Source: an uncultured Thalassolituus sp.
GTDB lineage: Bacteria; Pseudomonadota; Gammaproteobacteria; Pseudomonadales; Oceanobacteraceae
NCBI GenBank assembly: GCA_913054055.1
Contig: CAJXIT010000210.1
Coordinates: 1 to 6,243 of the forward strand
Direction of reading: 5' to 3'
Length of the DNA: 6,243 nt
Under the pieces are notes generated by a model. The model saw nothing but the letters and a program-made list of their open reading frames with translations, was not told where the DNA came from and did not search any database. This document shows positions 1 through 5,144 of the stretch, piece after piece (the first letter of the stretch is position 1; every line of letters starts with the position of its first letter). The translations under genes were made by a program, and so were the position numbers.

Positions 1-136
1 TATGCTCGCATTTGGTGGTGCTATTTCAAGTAATGCCACTTGGAATATTCAACTTCAGCATTACTCAAATAATAGTATTAAGCTGCCTAATAACGGCATA
101 AATTTTTATAATTTGGGTTTTTCATATAGGTACTGA
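1..136 (+). CDS. PagL-like lipid A 3-O-deacylase (acyloxyacyl hydrolase), 3' end only
   Basis: The reading frame enters from the left edge (first full codon at base 2) and stops at TGA 134-136, leaving 44 codons. The visible tail contains HYSN, then PNNG, and ends FSYRY, alternating polar and hydrophobic residues with a terminal aromatic as in the last strand of an outer-membrane beta-barrel. The H-x-S-N ... N-x-G pattern is the C-terminal signature of the PagL family (outer-membrane enzymes that remove the 3-O acyl chain from lipid A). The His (codon 59-61) and Ser (codon 65-67) match the catalytic pair. In Pseudomonas PagL, as I recall it, the third catalytic residue is a Glu 14 residues after the His; here that place is Asn (codon 101-103). 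The ATG at base 2 is very unlikely to be the real start, since the family is about 150-180 residues with a signal peptide. The family call is good; activity is unproven. Confidence 0.72.
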   Translation, partial: MLAFGGAISSNATWNIQLQHYSNNSIKLPNNGINFYNLGFSYRY

Positions 137-153
137 TTCATTCTAATCAGTAC
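130..153. terminator. Hairpin between convergent genes, possible bidirectional terminator
   Basis: A perfect 9-bp inverted repeat (GTACTGATT, 6-nt loop CATTCT, AATCAGTAC) contains the stop codon of the PagL-like gene and lies in the short gap before the convergent ComFB gene. The position suits a terminator for both directions. The stem is only one-third GC and neither side has a proper U-tract, so an efficient intrinsic terminator is doubtful. It may instead protect the 3' end of the mRNA. Confidence 0.4.
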
Positions 154-174
154 ATTTCCATCAAACCGTTTCTC

Positions 175-441
175 TTACGTGCCTTTTTGGCTTTCAATGT
201 AGGCAATGGCATCATTAATGGCCTGACGCACACGGCGATCAATATCGTCATGTTCATGGGCCGACATGTAAAATGCTAAATCCACTTCATGGCGAAAGTA
301 ACGAGTGGGTAAGTTATTCAAAGCCAAGCACGCTAAATCCACCATCTGTTCATTGTCATAACCGCGGTCGCCGGCCATATTTGCAATGGCTTCAGTGACT
401 TTGCCTTCGTAGTAGTTATGTATTTGGTCTCTGATCGACAT
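175..441 (-). CDS. ComFB-family protein, candidate cyclic-di-nucleotide receptor
   Basis: An 88-residue cytoplasmic protein matching the late-competence ComFB family: an N-terminal helix with IHNYYEGKV (residues 7-15), then the core DLACLALNNLPTRYF (35-49) with the diagnostic ALN-x-LP-x-RY signature, then a helical tail. Bacillus ComFB carries a cysteine-rich stretch before the ALN motif; here there is one Cys (C38), so no zinc knuckle is expected. Recent work on cyanobacterial and Bacillus members shows the domain binds c-di-GMP or related dinucleotides, so a signalling role is more likely than DNA uptake; this is an inference for the present protein. The start is supported by AGGGAG (450-455) 8 nt upstream. 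It lies 49 bp behind the YhhN-type gene on the same strand and may be cotranscribed, although a TATACT hexamer at 469-474 could give it its own promoter. Confidence 0.8.
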   Translation of the reverse strand: MSIRDQIHNYYEGKVTEAIANMAGDRGYDNEQMVDLACLALNNLPTRYFRHEVDLAFYMSAHEHDDIDRRVRQAINDAIAYIESQKGT

Positions 442-490
442 GGTGATATCTCCCTATTTAATACATCAAGTATAGACCAGAGCTCACTAA

Positions 491-1144
491 TTACGATTTC
501 AGTTTGTTCAGATTAAAGTGTCGCACCAAGCCCATGCAAATCATTAACTGGGCGCCATAGTAGGTGGTCATGATGATATAGCGAGCCCCTTCTACCGGCA
601 TAACAAATTTATTAATGGCAATGGTGGTATCGCTGATGACAAATACCATGGCACCTATGGCCACAAATAAAAAATGGGGGTCATTTCGAAACCCTGCGCT
701 GATGGCCATTAGGCCAATGGCGAACATATAAGCCAGCACTGGTACGGTGAAGTCCCCTGCATTGGGTAAAATGAAGCGAGATGCCAAAGCTAAGTAAATG
801 ATGACAAAGGCCATCCAAGCTAAGCCTGATTTACTGAATGTAAACTGGCTAAAAAAGACGCCTGTGTATACTAACTGAGCCAATAAAAATGCGGCTAGGC
901 CTTGAATGAATAAATCATCCAGTGACAATAAAATATCACCTGTGACGGAAAATACTAAGGCAAGTATCATGATAATTCTAAGGGTTCCAGTAAGGGATTT
1001 GTAACAAAAATACATGAGTAAAAACAAAGGGATAGCTTTGATAACCCAGTCGAATTCAAAGGCTGTAAAGCCCTCGATAAACATAAATGCAAAGCCAATG
1101 GTGATATAGCTGATTAACCAAATTTTTAATTGCTTTTCGTTCAT
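491..1144 (-). CDS. YhhN/TMEM86 family membrane protein, lysoplasmalogenase-like
   Basis: From the ATG at 1144 this is a 217-residue, almost wholly hydrophobic protein with about seven to eight membrane segments. Family landmarks are TGDILL (68-73, with D70), the AAFLLAQLVY segment (84-93), GAMVFVISDTTIAINKF (164-180, with D172) and TTYYGAQLMI (193-202). These are the conserved polar positions of the YhhN/TMEM86 family. Characterised members hydrolyse the vinyl-ether bond of lysoplasmalogens, giving an aldehyde and a glycerophospho-base. Most gammaproteobacteria are not known to make plasmalogens, so the natural substrate here is open. The frame extends upstream to an ATG at 1192, but that start has no ribosome binding site and adds 16 residues; the 1144 start has AAGAAG at 1152-1157 and gives the usual family length. 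It is divergent from the DksA-like gene and may share a transcript with the ComFB gene. Confidence 0.85.
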   Translation of the reverse strand: MNEKQLKIWLISYITIGFAFMFIEGFTAFEFDWVIKAIPLFLLMYFCYKSLTGTLRIIMILALVFSVTGDILLSLDDLFIQGLAAFLLAQLVYTGVFFSQFTFSKSGLAWMAFVIIYLALASRFILPNAGDFTVPVLAYMFAIGLMAISAGFRNDPHFLFVAIGAMVFVISDTTIAINKFVMPVEGARYIIMTTYYGAQLMICMGLVRHFNLNKLKS

Positions 1145-1151
1145 GGTAGGG

Positions 1152-1157
1152 CTTCTT
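1152..1157 (-). promoter_or_regulatory. Ribosome binding site deciding the YhhN-type start
   Basis: AAGAAG on the - strand lies 7 nt before the ATG at 1144. The upstream in-frame ATG at 1192 is preceded by an AT-rich stretch with no Shine-Dalgarno match, so the shorter 217-residue product is preferred. Confidence 0.45.
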
Positions 1158-1335
1158 ATGATTATTTTTTTATATGGTAAGAAAAAAACCATGAATTAAA
1201 TACTGCTAAAGTGGCCAATTTTGACAAATGATCCAATTAAGATACTCAAGCCAACCCCTGATATAAATCAACAAGTCATATTTATTAAGCAGGTAACGTG
1301 ACAGCTTAAGAAATGGATAGGTTTAGGGGTTTGCC

Positions 1336-1668
1336 ATGTTGGATATTAACTTAATGGATGCACAGCTAAAGCAAAAGCAAGAAGAGCTTGAAACTAGGGC
1401 TAAAAAACTCAGTGACGAATTAATGCATGTGAACGAAGAAATTTCTAAAGACAGTGAAGATCGTGCACAGCAGCTGGAAAATGAAGAAGTGGCTGAAGAA
1501 ATCGCCGAGCAAACTCAGCAAGAATTGCAGCAAGTGAAGCATGCCATATTGCGCATTAAGCAAGGTGAATACACCCGCTGCGAATTATGTGAAGAAGAAA
1601 TAGAACAAGACCGATTAATGGCACTGCCTTATGTGTCTTTATGTGTTCAGTGTGCCAGTGACGGTTAA
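1336..1668 (+). CDS. Short DksA/TraR-family protein with C4 zinc finger
   Basis: A 110-residue acidic protein with the two-part DksA plan. Residues about 7-70 form a heptad-rich helical hairpin. Residues 82-106 are a four-cysteine zinc finger (C82, C85, C103, C106; CxxC-x17-CxxC). The hairpin turn reads DSEDRA (39-44), which preserves the D-x-x-D-x-A motif that DksA pushes into the RNA polymerase secondary channel, so a real effect on transcription initiation is likely. It is shorter than E. coli DksA (151 residues), mainly by loss of the N-terminal region, so it is a paralogue-type protein rather than housekeeping DksA. A good ribosome binding site (TAGGGGT, 1324-1330) precedes the ATG. It is a single gene: divergent from the YhhN-type gene and convergent with the channel gene 25 bp away. 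Whether it responds to ppGpp cannot be told from the sequence. Confidence 0.87.
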   Translation: MLDINLMDAQLKQKQEELETRAKKLSDELMHVNEEISKDSEDRAQQLENEEVAEEIAEQTQQELQQVKHAILRIKQGEYTRCELCEEEIEQDRLMALPYVSLCVQCASDG

Positions 1669-1693
1669 TCGTATATTGAGCGAATACATGCCC

Positions 1694-2536
1694 TTAGTTT
1701 TTGTCTTTGGGTTGAGTGGTGTGTTGGTCAGAGGCCTGTTTACGCTGCTCATCTGTGAGTAAGGTATCTAATTTTGATTCTAATAACATTAAGCGCAGTT
1801 CAATATCGTGCAAATGCTTAATGTTCTTTTCTTCTTTTTGAATCATGTCTTTTTCTTCTTCTGCCATGAAAAAAGCGGCAAAACTTGCGGTTAACATGGT
1901 GAACAAACCGATGCCCATAAGAATCAAAAACGCCCCAAATAAACGGCCTGCATTACTGGCAGGGACAATATCCCCATAGCCTACTGTGGTGACGGTGACC
2001 CAGGCCCACCAAATCCCATCCATAGGGGAGTGCACGTTTGGATCAATGATGGACATCAGGGTGCCCGCTACCACAATAATAAAAAAGCTAGTGACAAGTG
2101 AGCTGCCTAAGTTATTTCGGCTTAATACTTTCTGTAATGTTTTCGACGCCTGAAGAATTAACGTAAATAAAACCACCAGTCTTAACACACGAAAACCTGC
2201 TGCATGGGGGAATAGCTGCCATAACACAGGGAATGAAAATAGAATGATGAGCAGGTTGATCCAGTTGCTTTTAAGGTAACGCATGGGAGAGTCCACCATC
2301 AAAGAAAGAATGGCGGTTTCAGTGATAAAAAATCCCCAAATAACCCAATCGCTGATGGTGTATTGCTCATAGCCACTACCTTGGCTTTGCAAATACCAGT
2401 CAATGATAATCCAGCCAGCCAATAGCAGCATGGGTCCTTCAAACATTCGAGCTGTGGTTTGTGCTCGTTTGTTTTCTTCAGGAGACACGCCCATTAAGCC
2501 AAAAACACGGGGAGGGATAAGTGTTTTTTTACTCAT
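1694..2536 (-). CDS. Six-helix potassium channel, Kv-like, with C-terminal coiled coil
   Basis: From the ATG at 2536, 280 residues. Membrane segments: S1 about 33-50, S2 62-80, S3 93-109, S4 115-130, S5 147-165, pore helix and filter 173-190, S6 197-224. The filter TVTTVGYGD (181-189) is the canonical K+ selectivity signature. The voltage-sensor half is weak: S4 has only R116 and R119 plus K132 at its end, and the S3 stretch NWINLLIILF lacks the usual Asp, so voltage gating may be reduced or absent. After S6 comes a charged heptad-like tail (about 227-262), probably a tetramerising coiled coil, followed by a hydrophilic end; no RCK or cyclic-nucleotide domain is present. A TTG seven codons upstream (2557) is possible, but the ATG has a GTGAG-like site before it. 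It lies 83 nt downstream of the rhodanese gene on the same strand and converges on the DksA-like gene. Confidence 0.9.
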   Translation of the reverse strand: MSKKTLIPPRVFGLMGVSPEENKRAQTTARMFEGPMLLLAGWIIIDWYLQSQGSGYEQYTISDWVIWGFFITETAILSLMVDSPMRYLKSNWINLLIILFSFPVLWQLFPHAAGFRVLRLVVLFTLILQASKTLQKVLSRNNLGSSLVTSFFIIVVAGTLMSIIDPNVHSPMDGIWWAWVTVTTVGYGDIVPASNAGRLFGAFLILMGIGLFTMLTASFAAFFMAEEEKDMIQKEEKNIKHLHDIELRLMLLESKLDTLLTDEQRKQASDQHTTQPKDKN

Positions 2537-2619
2537 GGGCGCTGACTCACTTAGCAAATAAAATATGGGGAAAAATAAAGTATAAGGTTGTGCCTATTAT
2601 GACACGCAAATATAAAAAA

Positions 2620-3003
2620 TTACCCCTTATATTGATTATCAGCAATTTCTACTTTATGCACCGTGCCAGTCCAATTATCAAAGCCTCCGGCGAGCATACG
2701 GATCTGTGTAAATCCCATATCCTGTAACGTAGCGGCAGCCAATGTTGAGCGGCCGCCATTTTTACAATACACCACCAGAGATTGATCAAAGTTTTTCAGG
2801 GCTGGGTTATTGCCCACCATGAATTCAAGCAATCCCCTGGGAATGTTAACGGCACTGGTTAAATGCCCTATATCAAACTCACTGGGTTCACGTACGTCCA
2901 GTATGGTGGCGCCTGATACCATTAACTGCTCGGTTTCATCGGCATCAATAACTTTAATGCATTGCCTAGCTTGGTTTAGTAAGTCGTCTTTTGTGAGGGC
3001 CAT
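2620..3003 (-). CDS. Single-domain rhodanese-like sulfurtransferase
   Basis: A 127-residue protein made of one rhodanese domain after a short N-terminal helix (1-28). Landmarks are ILDVREPSEF (34-43), GHLTSAVNIPRG (46-57), the active-site loop CKNGGRS (80-86) with catalytic Cys80, and GGFDNW (106-111). The six-residue loop beginning with Cys and ending with Arg is typical of sulfurtransferases that take up a persulfide sulfur, and argues against a Cdc25-like phosphatase, which has a seven-residue loop. There is no signal peptide, so it should act in the cytoplasm on thiosulfate, polysulfide or a low-molecular-weight persulfide; the true donor and acceptor are unknown. AAGG stands 10 nt before the ATG. 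It is preceded by a good candidate promoter and an operator-like dyad and followed by the K+ channel gene on the same strand. Confidence 0.9.
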   Translation of the reverse strand: MALTKDDLLNQARQCIKVIDADETEQLMVSGATILDVREPSEFDIGHLTSAVNIPRGLLEFMVGNNPALKNFDQSLVVYCKNGGRSTLAAATLQDMGFTQIRMLAGGFDNWTGTVHKVEIADNQYKG

Positions 3004-3022
3004 GATGAAGTTACCTTGGGAT

Positions 3023-3046
3023 TAATATTAGTATTGTCTAATATTA
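3023..3046. promoter_or_regulatory. Perfect 9-bp dyad over the rhodanese transcription start, operator-like
   Basis: TAATATTAG (3023-3031), a 6-nt spacer, and CTAATATTA (3038-3046) form an exact inverted repeat of 24 bp in all. It starts at the edge of the predicted -10 box and covers the predicted transcription start, a place where a bound dimeric repressor would block transcription. The AT-rich half sites would make a weak hairpin, so a protein site is more likely than an RNA structure. No regulator gene is in the window. ArsR-type sulfide or persulfide sensors often control rhodanese genes and are one candidate class; this is inference. Confidence 0.42.
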
Positions 3047-3074
3047 TTATGAAATAGAACTTGGCTCAAGACAA
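3046..3074 (-). promoter_or_regulatory. Candidate sigma70 promoter of the rhodanese gene
   Basis: On the - strand, TTGTCT (3069-3074) and CATAAT (3046-3051) are separated by exactly 17 nt. The -10 matches the consensus at five of six bases and the -35 at four of six. The expected start near 3038-3040 leaves a leader of about 35 nt before the rhodanese ATG. Confidence 0.5.
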
Positions 3075-3116
3075 TCATAGTCTATTTATTCTCAAGGTCA
3101 TGGTAAGCTTACGCCT

Positions 3117-3123
3117 AAGGAGG
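3117..3123 (+). promoter_or_regulatory. Strong Shine-Dalgarno of the DUF3820 gene
   Basis: AAGGAGG stands 4 nt before the ATG at 3128 and is the only near-perfect Shine-Dalgarno in the window. It fixes the DUF3820 start and rules in favour of this frame over the overlapping open frame that begins at 3061. Confidence 0.7.
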
Positions 3124-3127
3124 CACC

Positions 3128-3361
3128 ATGTTTACACAAGAAGATCTATTGGCTTTAGCCAATATGAAAATGCCATTTGGGAAATACGGCGGCAAGGTAC
3201 TGATGGATTTGCCAGAGGAATACCTGCTGTGGTTTCAGAAAAAAGGCATGCCTGAAGGGCGTCTAGGCATGTTACTGGGCTTGTGCCTAGAAATTAAAAT
3301 CAACGGTCTAGAGTCCATATTAGTGCCTTTGCGCGGCAAACATTATGTGGTGAATGAGTGA
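3128..3361 (+). CDS. DUF3820 family protein (YpeB-like; 'quorum-sensing-regulated virulence factor' family)
   Basis: A 77-residue soluble protein covering the whole DUF3820 family. Conserved features are MPFGKYGGKVLMDLPEEYLLWF (residues 15-36), with the FGK-x-x-G and DLP-x-x-YLxWF signatures, then GMPEGRLG (40-47), LCLEIKINGLE (52-62) and VPLRG (66-70). The family is widespread in gammaproteobacteria. Its Pfam name comes from a Pseudomonas member, and no biochemical role is established that I know of. A similar FGK-x-x-G ... P-x-x-YLxW motif occurs in the C-terminal part of some exonucleases, which hints at nucleic-acid binding but proves nothing. The start has a near-perfect ribosome binding site. 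The stop overlaps the start of the YgjP-type gene by 4 nt (GTGA), so the two are translated together. The - strand rhodanese gene is divergent, 124 bp away. Confidence 0.85.
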   Translation: MFTQEDLLALANMKMPFGKYGGKVLMDLPEEYLLWFQKKGMPEGRLGMLLGLCLEIKINGLESILVPLRGKHYVVNE

Positions 3362-4062
3362 CAGCTGTGGCCAATGCCCCTTGTCCGTTCGAATATCAGG
3401 TTATTCGCTCTAAGCGTAAAACGGCCGCTATCCATGTGTCAGCAAAAGGGGTGCAGGTCCGTATACCAGATTATGTAAGCGATGAATTCGCACATGATTT
3501 TGTCTTAAAGAAAGCCCGCTGGGTACAAACCAAATTAGCAGCACAAGCAGAAAATAATAAGCTATTGCCCCAGTTGCAGTTGGGCGAGCAATTACACTGG
3601 TTAGGCAGCCCTTTCCCCATTGTTTATAGCGCGGGTAAAAAGCTAAAACTAATAAAGGACGATCAAAGGTTTTTAGTAGAAGGCCCTAAAGCGCCCACAC
3701 AAAAACAAATGATGACGTTGTTTAGTGATTACTTCAAACAGCAAGCCAAAGCTTATTTAGTGAACGAAACCCTAAAGCAAGCTCAGCGTATGAACCTAGC
3801 CCATAAGTTAGGTTCGGTGACATTTCGCCGCACGAAAAGCAAATGGGGTCATTGCACCAGTAAAGGCGTTATACAATATAACTGGTTAATTATGGGAGCC
3901 CCTGAATATGTCATTCAATACTTGGTGGTGCATGAAGTGGCCCATCTGAAATACCCCCATCATCAGCCTAATTTTTGGGGATTGGTTGAAACGTATTGCA
4001 GAGATTACAAAAAGGCGAATGCTTGGTTAAAGCAGCAGGGCATCAAGCTGTCTTGGTGTTAA
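3358..4062 (+). CDS. YgjP/DUF45-type zinc metallopeptidase
   Basis: A 234-residue protein of the YgjP-like (DUF45, M48-related) metallopeptidase family. The N-terminal part opens with YQVIRSKRKTAAIHV (residues 13-27), the family's usual beginning. A middle motif TKSKWGHC (159-166) precedes the catalytic helix VVHEVAH (190-196) with HExxH (H192, E193, H196). H202, four residues before the FW pair in PHHQPNFW, is the probable third zinc ligand. All expected metal and catalytic residues are present. There is no signal peptide or membrane segment, so it is cytoplasmic; natural substrates are unknown. The start is GTG at 3358, overlapping the DUF3820 stop as GTGA, with no Shine-Dalgarno of its own, which points to translational coupling. 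Its stop TAA shares bases with the stop of the convergent GIY-YIG gene. Confidence 0.9.
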   Translation: MTAVANAPCPFEYQVIRSKRKTAAIHVSAKGVQVRIPDYVSDEFAHDFVLKKARWVQTKLAAQAENNKLLPQLQLGEQLHWLGSPFPIVYSAGKKLKLIKDDQRFLVEGPKAPTQKQMMTLFSDYFKQQAKAYLVNETLKQAQRMNLAHKLGSVTFRRTKSKWGHCTSKGVIQYNWLIMGAPEYVIQYLVVHEVAHLKYPHHQPNFWGLVETYCRDYKKANAWLKQQGIKLSWC

Positions 4063-4340
4063 GTGGTTTTAACATCATGATGATAGGACTCAATTAACAG
4101 CAACTTCTGTTTTTTGCTCAGGCGTTTAATTTGCGCTTCACGTTTGCAGGCTTGTGAGCGATTCTCACTGTATTCTGAAAACACCATTTTAACGGGGCGT
4201 CGAACGCGGGTGTATTTTGCCCCCTTATTGGCACCGCCGCTCTCACCATTATGTTCTTTAAGTCGGCGATCAAGGTCCGTGGTCACCCCGGTATACAAGG
4301 TTTGATCTTTGCATTCCAAAATATATACAAACCAACTCAT
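4059..4340 (-). CDS. GIY-YIG nuclease-fold protein, YhbQ-like (UPF0213)
   Basis: A 93-residue stand-alone GIY-YIG domain. The opening WFVYILEC (3-10) and LYTGV (15-19) are the two halves of the GIY-YIG motif (here VYI and YTG). DLDRRLKEHN (22-31) carries the catalytic-type Arg and the following His. GAKYTR (40-45) is the conserved central strand, and KREAQIKRLSKKQK (66-79) supplies the expected Glu (E68) and a basic helix. It closely resembles E. coli YhbQ (WFLYLIRT ... LYTGITTDVERR). Members cut DNA in vitro in some reports, but the cellular role is unclear. Its ATG overlaps the stop of the GNAT gene as ATGA, so the pair is an operon with coupled translation. The start follows a WFVYIL-type N-terminus as expected, so nothing is missing. 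Confidence 0.9.
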   Translation of the reverse strand: MSWFVYILECKDQTLYTGVTTDLDRRLKEHNGESGGANKGAKYTRVRRPVKMVFSEYSENRSQACKREAQIKRLSKKQKLLLIESYHHDVKTT

Positions 4341-4600
4341 TCTGAATGTTCGGCCATATATTTTTCCACATACCAGCAGCGGGTGTGTATTGTGAGTTGA
4401 TTGGCTTTAGCCCATTCAAGTCCCGCTTTCACAAGAGCTTCGGCATGACCTTTTCCCCGTTGACGAAAGGGTACATAGGTATGCGTAAAATTTACCGAGT
4501 GTTGATCTAATAGCTCATAATCTAAATGGGCAGGTTCTTGCCCTTTTTCGCCTTCTATACGAAAAACAAACAGATCGGGAATATGAGTGACATTGTGCAT
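4337..4600 (-). CDS. Small GNAT-like N-acetyltransferase (YjdJ/Acetyltransf_CG type)
   Basis: An 87-residue protein with the compact GNAT fold of the YjdJ type, about half the length of normal GNAT enzymes. The beta strand around YELLDQHSVNFTHTYVP (28-44) is followed by the acetyl-CoA pyrophosphate loop RQRGKGHA (46-53) and helix EALVKAGLEWAKANQL (54-69), then the strand and cysteine of RCWYVEKYMAEH (74-85). C75 in the CWYV motif is a family hallmark. Substrates of this subfamily are mostly unknown. The start at 4600 has GGAA about 8 nt upstream, and no other start gives a better fit. It is the first gene of a - strand pair with the GIY-YIG gene (ATGA overlap) and is divergent from the flavodoxin-like gene across 79 bp. 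TACAAT (4627-4632 on the - strand) may be its -10 box, but no good -35 is seen. Confidence 0.83.
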   Translation of the reverse strand: MHNVTHIPDLFVFRIEGEKGQEPAHLDYELLDQHSVNFTHTYVPFRQRGKGHAEALVKAGLEWAKANQLTIHTRCWYVEKYMAEHSE

Positions 4601-4679
4601 AAAGTGATTCCGTTATGATCATCAGCATTGTACCCTTTATCTTAGATAGAATGTTAGCCAGACCGAAAAGAGAGCATGC

Positions 4680-5141
4680 ATGAAAACATTATTAGTGGTG
4701 TTTCACGCCCCGTCTGACAATACTCAAAAAATGACGCAAGCCATTGCAGATGCAACCTGTGATTACCAAGGGGATGATTTTCAAGTCATCATTAAAAGCC
4801 CATTTGAGACACAGCCACAGGATGTTTTAGAGTGTGATGCCATTATTTTAGGTACACCAGAGAATCTTGCATACATGAGCGGCGCCTTGAAAGATTTTTT
4901 TGATCGTATTTATTACCCATGTTTAGAAGTAAAACAAGGCTTGCCTGTGGCCTGTATAATAAGAGCCGGTCAAGATGGCACCGGTACACAGCGTGCCTTA
5001 GAAACCATTTTAACCGGATTAAAATGGCGGTGGGTGCAAGCACCTCTCATCTGTAAAGGGCCATGGCAAGATGCGTTTTTGGCCCAATGTGCGGAACTAT
5101 CAGAAGGCATGGCGTCAGCTTTGCAGCAAGGCATTATCTAA
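4680..5141 (+). CDS. Flavodoxin-fold protein, probable FMN-binding oxidoreductase
   Basis: A 153-residue soluble protein with the flavodoxin fold. The first strand LLVVFHA runs into a phosphate loop APSDNTQ (10-16), a variant of the FMN-phosphate loop. The second flavin loop is LGTPENLAYMSGALKDFFDR (57-76), with the G-T-P ... SG-x-x-K pattern common in flavodoxin and NAD(P)H-dependent FMN reductase families. The third loop is AGQDGTGTQ (96-104). It lacks the acidic surface loop of long-chain flavodoxins, so it could be an electron carrier or a quinone/FMN reductase; the sequence does not decide. The start has GAGAG about 5 nt upstream, and an alternative ATG at 4676 is out of frame. It is 3 nt upstream of the COG0523 GTPase, in the same operon. 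Confidence 0.83.
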   Translation: MKTLLVVFHAPSDNTQKMTQAIADATCDYQGDDFQVIIKSPFETQPQDVLECDAIILGTPENLAYMSGALKDFFDRIYYPCLEVKQGLPVACIIRAGQDGTGTQRALETILTGLKWRWVQAPLICKGPWQDAFLAQCAELSEGMASALQQGII

Positions 5142-5144
5142 AAT

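Noticed and set aside
1145..1192. Upstream extension of the YhhN-type gene to ATG 1192 (16 extra residues)
   Set aside because: There is no ribosome binding site before 1192, the extra residues are not part of the family, and the ATG at 1144 has AAGAAG upstream.
1221..1227. TTGACAA in the divergent gap, readable as a -35 box on both strands
   Set aside because: Neither strand has a good -10 hexamer at 16-18 nt, so a face-to-face promoter cannot be supported.
1285..1309. Inverted repeat TTAAGC / GCTTAA with a 13-nt spacer upstream of the DksA-like gene
   Set aside because: It has only 6-bp arms with little extra symmetry inside and no promoter context; it fits chance in AT-rich DNA.
2537..2557. 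TTG start seven codons upstream for the K+ channel
   Set aside because: There is no Shine-Dalgarno match before the TTG; the ATG at 2536 gives a sensible N-terminus with a GTGAG-like site.
2581..2631. TATAAGG / CCTTATA repeat spanning the rhodanese 3' end and the gap to the channel gene
   Set aside because: The arms are 7 bp with a 37-nt spacer, and no U-tract follows; not a terminator or a convincing operator.
3061..3255. Open frame overlapping the start of the DUF3820 gene
   Set aside because: There is no ribosome binding site or recognisable protein; the strong Shine-Dalgarno and family match belong to the overlapping frame at 3128.
4073..4082. Palindrome CATCATGATG in the 3' end of the GIY-YIG gene, and ATGATCAT at 4615-4622
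   Set aside because: They are short, have no loop for a hairpin and no paired copy; the first is explained by coding for His-His-Asp.
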